The notes under the pieces were generated by a model. It saw only the letters and a list, made by a program, of their open reading frames with translations, was not told the origin of the DNA and searched no databases. A program made the position numbers and the translations under genes. Shown in pieces: positions 7,366 to 15,315 of a stretch of DNA of 27,174 nt. The stretch is from Propionibacteriaceae bacterium (lineage in GTDB: Bacteria > Actinomycetota > Actinomycetes > Propionibacteriales > Propionibacteriaceae), in contig CAJPNZ010000033.1 in NCBI GenBank assembly GCA_905372155.1, positions 1 to 27,174 of the forward strand, in the 5' to 3' direction. The first letter of the stretch is position 1. The number at the start of each line of letters is the position of its first letter.

Positions 7366-8250
7366 ATGGCAGAAAAGAAGATCTTCGTTTCCTTCGGCAT
7401 CGACATCGACGCGGTAGGCGGCTGGCTGGGTTCCTACGGCGGCCAAGACTCGCCCGGCGACATCTCGCGCGGCATGTTCGCCGGCGAGGTCGGGGTGCCG
7501 AGGTTGCTGAAGCTGTTCCAGCGCGAGGAGCTGCCGGCCACGTGGTATTGGCCGGGCCATTCGATCGAGACTTTCCCGGAACAGTTCGACGAGGTCGTTG
7601 CGGCCGGGCATGAGATCGGCGTTCACGGGTATTCGCACGAGAACCCGATCGCCATGACGCGTCGGCAGGAAACCGAAATCCTGGACTACTGCACGGACCT
7701 GATTGAGAAGCGTTCCGGCACCCGCCCCGTCGGATACGTCGCGCCGTGGTGGGAGTTCTCGCCGATCACGAACGAACTGCTGGTCGAGCGGGGTTTCCTC
7801 TACGACCACTCGCTGATGCACAACGACCACACGCCTTACTACGTGCGTGTCGGAGATTCCTGGACCAACATCAACTATGAGGCCGAGTCCGCCCACGAGT
7901 GGATGAAACCCCTGGTCAGGGGCGAGGAGACGGATCTGATCGAGCTGCCGGCCTCCTGGTACCTCGACGACCTGCCGCCGATGATGTTCATCAAATCGAG
8001 TTTCACGTCGCACGGGTTCGTGTCCCCCAGGGATATCGAGCAGCTGTGGGCGGATCAGTTCGATTGGGTCGTGCGGGAGATGGACTACGCCGTCTTCCCA
8101 ATCACCATTCACCCAGACGTCTCCGGCCGCCCGCAGAACCAACTGATGCTCGAACGCCTCATCGCCCACATGCGTGAGGCCGAAGGAGTCGAGTTCGCCT
8201 ACATGAAAGACGTCGCACTCGACTTCAAGCAACGCTTCCCCAGGACGTAA
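7366..8250 (+). CDS. NodB-type polysaccharide deacetylase / cyclic imide hydrolase-like protein
   Basis: 294-residue protein of the NodB-homology deacetylase family, in the PuuE/HpPgdA-like branch rather than the secreted chitin-deacetylase branch (no signal peptide). The metal and catalytic motifs are GIDIDAVGG (Asp13, Asp15), the H-E-I-G-x-H-x-x-x-H motif in AGHEIGVHGYSHENP (His87 and His91 as metal ligands), and RPVGYVAPWWEFSP (substrate loop). Members of this branch act on peptidoglycan sugars, allantoin or cyclic imides; which applies here is unknown. Lying next to an asparaginase makes a small amide or imide substrate attractive (inference). The ATG at 7366 has AGGAG upstream. A strong hairpin lies ~100 bp downstream. 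Confidence 0.85.
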   Translation: MAEKKIFVSFGIDIDAVGGWLGSYGGQDSPGDISRGMFAGEVGVPRLLKLFQREELPATWYWPGHSIETFPEQFDEVVAAGHEIGVHGYSHENPIAMTRRQETEILDYCTDLIEKRSGTRPVGYVAPWWEFSPITNELLVERGFLYDHSLMHNDHTPYYVRVGDSWTNINYEAESAHEWMKPLVRGEETDLIELPASWYLDDLPPMMFIKSSFTSHGFVSPRDIEQLWADQFDWVVREMDYAVFPITIHPDVSGRPQNQLMLERLIAHMREAEGVEFAYMKDVALDFKQRFPRT

Positions 8251-8354
8251 AGACGCTACTGGTCAGCCGAAACCTCCCATGTCAGCCAGTCACCGCCACC
8301 AATAAGTCGGCTGCCTTGGGAATGTTCACAGTTCGCTTCATCAGTGGTTGCAGG

Positions 8355-8404
8355 GACTGGGTGTGGGGGAGGAACGTCTTTAACGCTCTCCCCCACGTCC
8401 AGTC
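8355..8404. terminator. Long perfect hairpin, probable bidirectional terminator
   Basis: Arms 8355-8371 and 8388-8404 pair over 17 bp (two G-U wobbles) around a 16-nt loop; the core is GTGGGGGAG / CTCCCCCAC. It lies between the plus-strand deacetylase gene and the minus-strand protease remnant that ends at 8411, so it can serve both. Confidence 0.7.
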
Positions 8405-8410
8405 ATGCGG

Positions 8411-8626
8411 TCAGCGCCTTACCTTGCTGATGATGTCGAACAGGCGCTCGGTGATCCGGGTGGATCCGTTCTTCTCCCCGGCTTTTCCAGCCGTGTGAAT
8501 AGCGACAGACTGATTCACGTCGCTCAAGAACGCCGGTAAGCCACTCTGGCCAGGGGCGGTGGCGATCTGGTAGTAGAGGTTATTCCAGCCATTGCTGGTA
8601 ATGGGAGGTTTGTTCACGGCCGACAC
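8411..8626 (-). pseudogene. C-terminal remnant of a V8-like (trypsin-fold) serine protease
   Basis: 71-residue open frame from a GTG at 8626, reading WNNLYYQIATAPGQSGLPAF, then QSVAIHTAG and NGSTRITERLFDII. The GQSG-x-P motif with its nucleophilic Ser, followed ~15 residues later by V-A-I-H-T, is the C-terminal half of glutamyl-endopeptidase (V8-like) S1 proteases. The catalytic His and Asp regions are missing. Just upstream in the same frame is an in-frame TAG, preceded by more coding-like sequence (RAIFKYGMTRG, about 8640-8672), which points to decay of a longer gene. The family call rests on motif pattern only. Confidence 0.5.
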
Positions 8627-8853
8627 CTTGGCCAGCTAACCCCCTGGTCATCCCATACTTGAAGATGGCTCTGAATAAGCCTCTGTCCTGCTCAGGATCT
8701 GGATGGGCCTGGCTTGAGCGTCTGACGAGGCCACAGGATCACTGGACAGCGCAGTTTCGACCAGTAGTCCGAGTCTGACCTTGAGGAGTGAACGGGTTGG
8801 GGCGACCCGAAGCGGAAGTCAGGCGTCACCGTAGGCGCTGCTAGTTTTGCCAA
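8627..8853. other. Region between protease remnant and GNAT gene
   Basis: Contains a few decayed codons of the protease remnant near its left end and nothing else convincing. The GNAT gene begins at 8854 without a strong Shine-Dalgarno sequence. Confidence 0.4.
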
Positions 8854-9315
8854 ATGCAGCTTCGTGTCATGGAGTCCCATGAGGTCGACGAGGTTGACGC
8901 GCTGATCCGCACTGCTTTCCTCACTGCTTTGGTGACCGACGGCTCCGAGCAGGACCTGGTCAAGCGGCTCCGTTCTTCTGCCGGTTACCTACCCGAGCAG
9001 GAACCCGTCGCCCTCGACGACGACCGGATCGTCGGCCACATCCTCACCACCAGGATCGTGATCGACGGTGAAGCGGGCCCGGTGGATGCTCTTGAGGTTG
9101 CACCGTTGTGCGTCGCCCTGGATCACCGATGTCGTGGCATCGGTGCGTTCCTCATGGAGGAGGCCTTGAAGCGCGGTCGAGCTGCGGGGTTCCCGGCCGT
9201 GTTCCTCGTCGGTGACTCGCGGGACTACGCGCGGTTCGGGTTTCGCCCTGTGGCGGAATTCGGCATCCGTAACTCCGGCTCGATTCCCGACGACGTGGTC
9301 CTGCGTCGAGCTTGA
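8854..9315 (+). CDS. GNAT-family N-acetyltransferase with frameshifted C-terminus
   Basis: 153-residue acetyl-CoA-dependent N-acetyltransferase (YhbS-like GNAT). VAPLCVALDHRCRGIGAFLM is the acetyl-CoA pyrophosphate-binding motif A, with R-x-x-G-I-G, followed by VFLVGDSRDYARFGFRP, the typical motif B (G-D-x-x-Y-Y/A-x-x-F-G-F). The substrate is not predictable. After DDVVL the frame ends RRA-stop at 9315, but another frame from about 9302 continues CVELEPGALDGIDGSVTLV to a TGA at 9359-9361, a normal family ending. A short deletion or insertion near 9300 has therefore altered the last ~20 residues. The protein may still fold, since motifs A and B are complete. Confidence 0.75.
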   Translation: MQLRVMESHEVDEVDALIRTAFLTALVTDGSEQDLVKRLRSSAGYLPEQEPVALDDDRIVGHILTTRIVIDGEAGPVDALEVAPLCVALDHRCRGIGAFLMEEALKRGRAAGFPAVFLVGDSRDYARFGFRPVAEFGIRNSGSIPDDVVLRRA

Positions 9316-9361
9316 ACCGGGCGCCCTCGACGGCATTGACGGGTCGGTGACCCTCGTGTGA

Positions 9362-9975
9362 GCTGACTCGCCGTCGTGGACCTCGGTGTAGACCACTCGA
9401 AAGTGTGGTCGTCGATCACCGAGCGGAAGAACGCGTGACCCATCGTGGGGACGTGGTGGGCGTTCTTGGGTTTCCTTGGTGTTGCAGCCCGATTCCACTT
9501 GCCCTGGGCTCAACCAACGAAACACCACCCTCCACCGTCAGGGATACTGCCGAAGTTCTTCACCTCAACGTGGATCAGTAAGCCAAGGTGGTCGTGCTCG
9601 TAACAGCGGATCGGTTCACCGGCGCCCGACCACAGACCGAGAGCCGATCCAACCGACAGGAAGTCAGGACCTGGCCGACCGTGGAGGGGGCGATTCCCAA
9701 GTGGGCAGCAAACCGGATCAGCCCTTCTCGCAGCCGCAATCGCACACAGCGTTTGACCACCCGAAGCAGGGGTCTTGTTCGGGCTGTGGTGCGGCCGCGA
9801 AGACCGGTCACGCATCGGATTCGCCAGCCCGGTAGCACACGGCCCAGCGCTTGACGGTGGGCCAGGAGTACTGGAACCTCGCAGCGACCTCGGAGGCTGG
9901 AACTTCCTGGTCGACAACCAGTTGCGCGACCTTCGAACGGGCGCGCGGGGTCAAGGCTGCGTTAGCGTGAGACAC
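9362..9975 (-). pseudogene. IS481-family transposase remnant (5' part, frameshifted)
   Basis: Begins at GTG 9975 with SHANAALTPRARSKVAQLVV and AARFQYSWPTVKRWA, the N-terminal helix-turn-helix of actinobacterial IS481 transposases. The reading then moves between frames: MRDRSSRPHHSPNKTP, then LREGLIRFAAHLGIAPSTVG, then GEPIRCYEHDHLGLLIHVEV and KNFGSIPDGGGW, then VVYTEVHDGESAHT. The gene stops abruptly near 9362, exactly where the displaced C-terminus of the GNAT gene ends, so the DDE core is truncated. At least three frameshifts make it non-functional. Confidence 0.8.
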
Positions 9976-10066
9976 ACAAGGGCCTTTCTGGCAGTGGATA
10001 CCCTCGCAAGTCCCACTCAACCAGCAAGGCCCTCCCTTGCGTTCACACTCCCGGATCGCAAACCTT

Positions 10067-10740
10067 CAACCAATCTCCCCGGTCAGTACACCTGGCGAGA
10101 CCGTATCGCCGTGGTAGCGCTCGACCCGTCCGCGGTGTTCAAGAAGGCCATCACCGGCTGCCTGCCGAAAGCCCACATCGCGGTCGACCCGTTCCACCTC
10201 GTCCAGCTGGGCAACCAGTGCCTGCCCCGGGTCCGGCAACGCCTCGCCCACCAGACCCACCACTGTAAGAGGCCACAAGACCGACCCGGCCTGGGCACAC
10301 CGGAAACTGCTACTACGCGGCTACGACACCCTGACGACTCGGGGACGATCACGTCTCGAAGCGGTGTTCGCCAGTGGATGATCCAACCGGTGAGTTGGGC
10401 GCCGCATGGGAGCAAAGAAGGCGTGCGGCTGATCCTGGCCAGCACCACCGTAGAGCAGGCCCGTACTGCCAAGGCCCGCTTCGACGCCTGGGCGACCGCT
10501 GCTGGCACCAATGAAACCACCCGGCTCGCCGCCCCGATCACCGCCTGGTGGCCCCACATCGAGGTCACCATCACCACCAGTGTCACGAACGCTCGTACCG
10601 AAGCCGCGAACACCACCATCAAACACATCAAACGCACCGGCCGCGGCTACCGCAACAACACCCACTACCAAACCCGTACCCTGCTCAGAAGCACCCACCG
10701 GGAGCGGCAACACCGCTTGACCAGCCAAGGCACCACACCT
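10067..10740 (+). pseudogene. ISL3-family transposase remnant
   Basis: The decayed C-terminal two-thirds of an ISL3 transposase. WRDRIAVVALDPSAVFKKAI and LPKAHIAVDPFHLVQLGNQ are the characteristic DDE-ISL3 strands with catalytic Asp positions. A frameshift leads to TDPAWAHRKLLLRGYDTL and GRSRLEAVFASG, then back to EGVRLILASTTVEQARTAK and SVTNARTEAANTTIKHIKRT, the C-terminal catalytic Glu region, ending RGYRNNTHYQTRTLLRS. The N-terminal zinc and helix-turn-helix regions are missing. It sits back to back with the IS481 remnant. Confidence 0.8.
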
Positions 10741-10922
10741 AACTGCGAAATAGCTGTCTTGGGGGGCGGCGCTGCTGAACGTGCTATTCGACACCGCCAT
10801 GGCGGGCGGGACACGTTGCACCGTAGGCAACAGAGAACGTGAAACACACCGACCCACACTCTGCGCTGTGGCACAGGTTTCAAGGCATGCACGCTCCGAT
10901 GGGACAGCGATACGCAACATTC
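10741..10922. other. Intergenic region upstream of the DUF4185 gene
   Basis: No gene recognised. It contains the decayed edge of the ISL3 remnant, and the promoter region of the following gene is expected here. Confidence 0.4.
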
Positions 10923-10938
10923 GATACAATACTGTATC
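10923..10938. promoter_or_regulatory. Candidate operator upstream of the DUF4185 gene
   Basis: GATACAATACTGTATC is an inverted repeat (GATACA-ATAC-TGTATC) 50 bp before the start codon, in an otherwise GC-rich region. It shares the octamer CAATACTG with the toxin-antitoxin operator at 5148-5162. A repressor site or an AT-rich promoter element are the likely readings. Confidence 0.45.
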
Positions 10939-10987
10939 CTCCAGTTGCGGGCCTCGAGTCCATCCCTCGACCTGATCGGAGAATCAC

Positions 10988-12106
10988 ATGGTTTCCTTAA
11001 ACCGCCGCAGTTTCGGACGAGCCGTCCTCGGCAGTGCCGCCTTGGCCGGCGCTTCCTCGCTCATCCCCGGCATTGCTCCGGAGACATCGGCCCTGGCATT
11101 GGCCATTCCCAGGAAACGCCTGACCGGAGCCGACATGTACACCGCGACCAACTGGCGGGTCGCGGGAACGGACCTCGGCATCCCTTACGTTCTCGAGAAC
11201 GGCTCTATCGGCTATCTGATGGGCGACACGTTCGGTGGGCCGTGGCCGGAAGGTGGAGACGACCATCGATCCCCGGTGATGCTCCGATCAGCCTCCAATC
11301 CCGGTTCCGCCGAGGGAATCGTTTTCGACAGCGCCGCCAAGGTGGCGGGAAACGGTCGCGCGCCGGAACTGATGTACAACGCCCACGGAGGGATGGTCGG
11401 AGGGACCCGCGAACTCACCGTCATCCCCAATGACGGGATCTCCTTCCCGGAGACCGGCAGACAGCTGGTGTCCTTCATGAGCATGGAGAACTGGGATGAC
11501 CGGGGCGCCGACGGCATTTTCAAATCCGGTTTCGCAGGACTGGCCTACTCCGACAACGGAAACGATTTCCAGCGCACCAATCTGCGTTGGAACAACTCCG
11601 CTGACAACAAGGACCCTTTCCAGATGTGGACGATGCAGCGTGACGGTGAGTACGTCTACGTCTTCTCGGTGCGTGCCGGGCGGCAGCACGGTCCCATGAT
11701 GCTGCGACGCGTAAAGTGGGAACGCATGTTCTGGCCCAACGAGTACGAGGGTTGGGGTTGGAACGGAACGGACTGGGGCTGGGGTCGCCCGTGCACACCA
11801 ATCCTCGAGGAGCGGTTCGGGGAACCGTCGGTCAGGAAACTCCGCGACGGAACATGGGCGATGGCCTACATGGATTACGCTCGCAACCAGCTCGTCACGC
11901 GCATCGCGGATCGCCCTGACGGCGTGTGGAGCAATCCGAAGGTTCAGGTTTACGGTGCGACCAACTGGAATCTCTACGGTGGTTTCATCCATCCATGGTC
12001 CGCCCGTGGTTTCGGGAAACTGCATCTCATTGTGTCGCGTTGGTCGCGAACCCCCGCCGGTGTGTCCACGGCATATCACATCGCGCAGTACCAAGGAACG
12101 CTCTGA
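10988..12106 (+). CDS. Tat-exported DUF4185 domain protein
   Basis: 372-residue exported protein. The N-terminus NRRSFGRAVLGSAALAGASS is a twin-arginine signal (Arg6-Arg7) with an Ala-rich hydrophobic stretch. The rest matches the DUF4185 family, a glycoside-hydrolase-like beta-propeller fold: GIPYVLENGSIGYLMGDTFG near the N-terminus, then SFMSMENWDD, GLAYSDNGNDFQRTN, and GGFIHPWSARG at the C-terminus. A role in secreted carbohydrate binding or hydrolysis is plausible but unproven. The start is supported by GGAGAATC just upstream of the ATG. A palindrome 50 bp upstream may regulate it. It stands alone, with 183 bp to the next gene. Confidence 0.85.
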   Translation: MVSLNRRSFGRAVLGSAALAGASSLIPGIAPETSALALAIPRKRLTGADMYTATNWRVAGTDLGIPYVLENGSIGYLMGDTFGGPWPEGGDDHRSPVMLRSASNPGSAEGIVFDSAAKVAGNGRAPELMYNAHGGMVGGTRELTVIPNDGISFPETGRQLVSFMSMENWDDRGADGIFKSGFAGLAYSDNGNDFQRTNLRWNNSADNKDPFQMWTMQRDGEYVYVFSVRAGRQHGPMMLRRVKWERMFWPNEYEGWGWNGTDWGWGRPCTPILEERFGEPSVRKLRDGTWAMAYMDYARNQLVTRIADRPDGVWSNPKVQVYGATNWNLYGGFIHPWSARGFGKLHLIVSRWSRTPAGVSTAYHIAQYQGTL

Positions 12107-12289
12107 CGGTGCGACTTCCCCGGCCACATCCGTGGCGCATCTCCTCCGGCCCGACTTTGCTCCTGGACCACCAGGTGGATGGATTGGCAGGGCATGTCCC
12201 GATTCTGAGAGCATGACAAGGCCCCGGGCGCGCAGGCATCCGTGCGCACGTGTTCCCAGGGCAGCGGGACACCGTTAGGAGCAGGAGAC

Positions 12290-13174
12290 ATGGGACGACT
12301 TGCAAGGGCCGGACGCTGGATCGCCGCCGCCGTTGGTCTGGGAGCGGGAACCGTCGCCGGGTACACGGCCTGGACGCTGAACGCCCCGAGACGCCCCTGG
12401 CCGCCATACACGTTCACCCCCTTCGAGGTGGGGGTACCGGCCAAGGAGGTCTCCTTCAGCACATCCGATGGGGTGTCGTTGGCGGGTTGGTGGCTGGACA
12501 ACCCCGGCTCCCGGAGCGTGGTGATCTGCTGCCACGGTCACCGGAGCAACAAGGCCGACATGCTGGGGATCGGTCCTGGTCTGTGGCGCGCGGGTCACAA
12601 CGTCCTGCTCTTCGACTTCCGGGGCAACGGTGACTCCGGGGACGGCAGGCAGTCCCTGGCCCACTACGAACAGGCCGACCTGACCGCCGCGCTGGACTGG
12701 GCGGCCCGTTCCCACCCCGGGGCGCGGATCGCGGTGATGGCCTTCTCCATGGGCGCGTCAACCGCCATTCTCACGGCTGCCCGCGACCCGCGCATCGAGG
12801 CCTTGGTGCTCGATTCCCCGTTCGCGACCATGTCGGGGGTGATCGCGGCGAATTACAGGCGTTACCGGCTTCCCGAGGGCCTTCTGCTGCCGGTGGCCGA
12901 CCTGGTGAACCGGGTTTTCTGCGGCTACTCGTTCGAGCAGGTGCGCCCCGTCGACGCCATGAGCTCGCTCCCCCCACGCCCGGTCCTGCTGCTGCACGGC
13001 ACGAAGGACCGGCTCATCCCCTACGAACACGCCCAGCAGCTGGCGGAAGCGGCCGGCCCGGGGGAGGTCGAGCTCGTCACCTTCGAGGGCGCCGATCACT
13101 GCGGCGGCTATTTCGTCGACCGCCCCGGATACATCACCAGGGTGAACCGGTTCCTGGAAACAGTTCCGAGATAG
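12290..13174 (+). CDS. Membrane-anchored alpha/beta hydrolase
   Basis: 294-residue serine hydrolase. An N-terminal hydrophobic helix (about 9-29, WIAAAVGLGAGTVAGYTAW) would anchor it in the membrane with the catalytic domain outside. The fold motifs are VVICCHGHRSNKADM (oxyanion region), LLFDFRGNGDSG (strand and turn), VMAFSMGAS (nucleophile Ser153 in the elbow), LLHGTKDRLIP (Asp240) and GADHCGGYF (His270). It resembles BAAT/Bem46-like hydrolases; the substrate is unknown. The ATG at 12290 follows AGGAGA. The next gene, alcohol dehydrogenase, starts 204 bp downstream on the same strand and is probably separately transcribed. Confidence 0.87.
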   Translation: MGRLARAGRWIAAAVGLGAGTVAGYTAWTLNAPRRPWPPYTFTPFEVGVPAKEVSFSTSDGVSLAGWWLDNPGSRSVVICCHGHRSNKADMLGIGPGLWRAGHNVLLFDFRGNGDSGDGRQSLAHYEQADLTAALDWAARSHPGARIAVMAFSMGASTAILTAARDPRIEALVLDSPFATMSGVIAANYRRYRLPEGLLLPVADLVNRVFCGYSFEQVRPVDAMSSLPPRPVLLLHGTKDRLIPYEHAQQLAEAAGPGEVELVTFEGADHCGGYFVDRPGYITRVNRFLETVPR

Positions 13175-13378
13175 GGGACGGCGTCTCTCCCGACCGGATC
13201 GTTCACGCGGGGAAGGCTCCGGCAGGGCATGGTCGGCGGGAGGCAGGCTGCCACGGTCTCGTGGGCATCGATTCCGTCGCGGCAAGGGATGCTCATGGGC
13301 TCTCTCACGACATTTCCCGTCGCGGGGAGATAATGGGGAACACGTACATTCTGTGCAGTCCGCCACCGAGGAGGCATC

Positions 13379-14398
13379 ATGCGAGCAACCATCATGCGGG
13401 CACCGGGCGACGTGGTCGTCACCGAGGTGAACCACCCCGAGATCATCGAACCCACCGACGCGATAATCGAACTTGCCGCCGCATGCGTCTGCGGCTCGGA
13501 CCTGTGGCCCTACCGGGGGTACGACAAGGCCGAGAACCGCGCCATGGGACACGAATACGTCGGCACCGTGACGGAAGTCGGTTCAGACGTGACCACGGTG
13601 AAGCCGGGTGATTTCGTGGTCGGCTCCTTCTGCATCTCGGACAACACCTGCGAGATCTGCGATTCCGGCTACCAGTCCCGCTGCGTCAACGGCGGGTTCG
13701 TCAGCGGCACCCAGGCGGAGTTCGTCCGCATACCGCAGGCCGACGGCACCCTCGTCGTCGTGCCGGGCGGGCGTCCCGAGGACCCCGACGTGCTGGCCTC
13801 GCTGCTGGCCGCCTCCGACGTGCTCGGCACGGGCTGGTTCGGGGCGGTCGCCGCGGAGGCGGGTCCGGGCAAGACCGTCGCGGTGGTGGGTGACGGCGCA
13901 GTCGGTCTTCTGGCGATCCTGGCGGCCAAGGAGTTGGGGGCCGAGCGGGTCATCGCGATGTCCCGCAACCCGCAACGCCAGGCACTCGCCAAGGAGTTCG
14001 GGGCCACCGACATCGTCGAGGAACGCGGCGAGGAGGGTGTCTCCCGCGTGAAGGACCTCACCAACGGGCTGGGCGCGCACAGCGTCGTCGAGGCGGTCGG
14101 CACCCAGCAGTCCATGGAGCAGGCCATCGGAGCCTGCCGCCCGGGTAGGCACGTCGGTTTCGTCGGGGTCTCCCACGGCGTGAGCCTGCCGGGTGGCCTG
14201 CTGTTCGGCACCGAGGTGCACCTGCACGGCGGGCCCGCTCCCGTTCGCCGTTTCCTGCCGGACCTGATCGATCGCGTCCTGGCCGGGAAGATCAACCCAG
14301 GGAGGGTTTTCGACCAGCGGATTCCACTCGACGAGGCCCCCGAGGGTTACAAGGCCATGGACGAGCGCCGCGCCATCAAGGTGCTGCTCGAGCCCTGA
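13379..14398 (+). CDS. Zinc-dependent alcohol dehydrogenase (MDR family)
   Basis: 339-residue NAD(P)-dependent oxidoreductase of the zinc MDR family. Catalytic zinc ligands are in ACVCGSD (Cys38) and MGHEYVG (His58, Glu59). The structural zinc lobe has Cys85, Cys91, Cys94 and Cys102 (CISDNTCEICDSGYQSRC), close to the usual spacing. The Rossmann motif is VAVVGDGAVG (about 167-176), and AMSRNPQRQALA suggests possible NADPH use through Ser/Arg residues after the second strand (inference). The ATG at 13379 follows GAGGAGG. A strong hairpin follows the stop. The substrate is unknown. Confidence 0.92.
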   Translation: MRATIMRAPGDVVVTEVNHPEIIEPTDAIIELAAACVCGSDLWPYRGYDKAENRAMGHEYVGTVTEVGSDVTTVKPGDFVVGSFCISDNTCEICDSGYQSRCVNGGFVSGTQAEFVRIPQADGTLVVVPGGRPEDPDVLASLLAASDVLGTGWFGAVAAEAGPGKTVAVVGDGAVGLLAILAAKELGAERVIAMSRNPQRQALAKEFGATDIVEERGEEGVSRVKDLTNGLGAHSVVEAVGTQQSMEQAIGACRPGRHVGFVGVSHGVSLPGGLLFGTEVHLHGGPAPVRRFLPDLIDRVLAGKINPGRVFDQRIPLDEAPEGYKAMDERRAIKVLLEP

Positions 14399-14409
14399 TC
14401 ATGTTGAGC

Positions 14410-14440
14410 GGCCGCCCCGGGGCAACCGGTCGGGGCGGCC
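14410..14440. terminator. Hairpin terminator between alcohol dehydrogenase and the ATP-grasp operon
   Basis: GGCCGCCCCG (14410-14419) pairs with CGGGGCGGCC (14431-14440) in a 10-bp GC stem with an 11-nt loop. It separates the convergent alcohol dehydrogenase gene and the end of the six-gene ATP-grasp operon and can serve both. Confidence 0.75.
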
Positions 14441-14459
14441 ATCCCCAATACTTCAGACT

Positions 14460-15305
14460 TCAAGGAACGGGGCAGAGCGTCTCATTGTCCGGGGCCGACT
14501 CCGGCGGGGTATCGTCCTTCCGCGCCTCGGCCGCCACGCGAAGAACCACCTTGGCGATGCGAGCCCCAGCCTCCGGAACGCCTTTGAACCCCGGGAAACT
14601 GGACAGGTCCACGACCCACGGCCTGCCCTCGTGTTCTATCACGTCCACACCGTAGACCTCGGTGCCCAGCACCCGCCCACATTCCATTGCGAGTTCTCTG
14701 GTGGTGGCATCCAGCTCGATCAGCCGGCCTCGTTTCTCCTCCAGGGTGACCGGAGGCCACACCCGTTCGACGCAGAACGCGTCCTCCCCGATGCGGTAGA
14801 TCTTGCGGTCCAAGGTCTCGGGCTCGTAGTAGCGCTGCGCGAACATCTCCTCCGCTCCCCACGACGCGGGAACATCCGTGGAGTCACGGATGATCTGGAT
14901 TCCCCGTCCGCGGGAACCTCGGCGCGGCTTGAGGATCACCGGTCCATCCACCAGCATCGGCAACAGATCTTCCGGCCCGCTCACCGGACGGCATTCCGGA
15001 ACGGGCAGACCGGCTTGAGCCAGCACCTGATTGGTTCTCAGCTTGTCCCTGCACAAAACTGTGACCGGGTAGGGACTCACTGTAGGAATCCCCGCCTCGT
15101 GCAGCCGCCTCCCCCACTCCAAACCCGCCGGTGTCTTGTCCTTGAGCACTGCCACATCGGCCCGGGGTATCGGAACAGAGGAGTCCATTTCCGCGGGAAA
15201 CAACGAGATGGTCGCGACCTTGGCCAGACGAAGCTCCGCTTCAAGCGCATCCAGCAGTGGATTGGAGTCTCCAGACGACCCAGATCGCAGAAGAATGACT
15301 CTCAT
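14460..15305 (-). CDS. ATP-grasp enzyme D (RimK/ITPK-like), last gene of operon
   Basis: 281-residue ATP-grasp protein. The central domain has CRDKLRTNQVLAQAGLPVP, then PVILKPRRGSRGRGIQII (ATP-binding Lys plus glycine loop), then MFAQRYYEPETLDRKIYRIG. The C-terminal motif is YGVDVIEHEGRPWVVDLSSF followed by PGFKGVPEAG. The usual metal-binding D/E-x-N is D-L-S here, Ser replacing Asn. ATP-grasp enzymes activate a carboxylate (ligases) or phosphorylate a hydroxyl (inositol phosphate kinases of the ITPK branch); FPG(F/Y)KG-x-P is reminiscent of the latter. It follows the MFS gene by 10 bp, so it is in the same operon. The substrate is unknown. Confidence 0.8.
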   Translation of the reverse strand: MRVILLRSGSSGDSNPLLDALEAELRLAKVATISLFPAEMDSSVPIPRADVAVLKDKTPAGLEWGRRLHEAGIPTVSPYPVTVLCRDKLRTNQVLAQAGLPVPECRPVSGPEDLLPMLVDGPVILKPRRGSRGRGIQIIRDSTDVPASWGAEEMFAQRYYEPETLDRKIYRIGEDAFCVERVWPPVTLEEKRGRLIELDATTRELAMECGRVLGTEVYGVDVIEHEGRPWVVDLSSFPGFKGVPEAGARIAKVVLRVAAEARKDDTPPESAPDNETLCPVP

Positions 15306-15315
15306 GCCGCGGATC

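Noticed and set aside
7267..8232. Long open frame (321 codons) antisense to the deacetylase gene
   Set aside because: The opposite strand has a complete deacetylase with catalytic motifs; the antisense frame has none.
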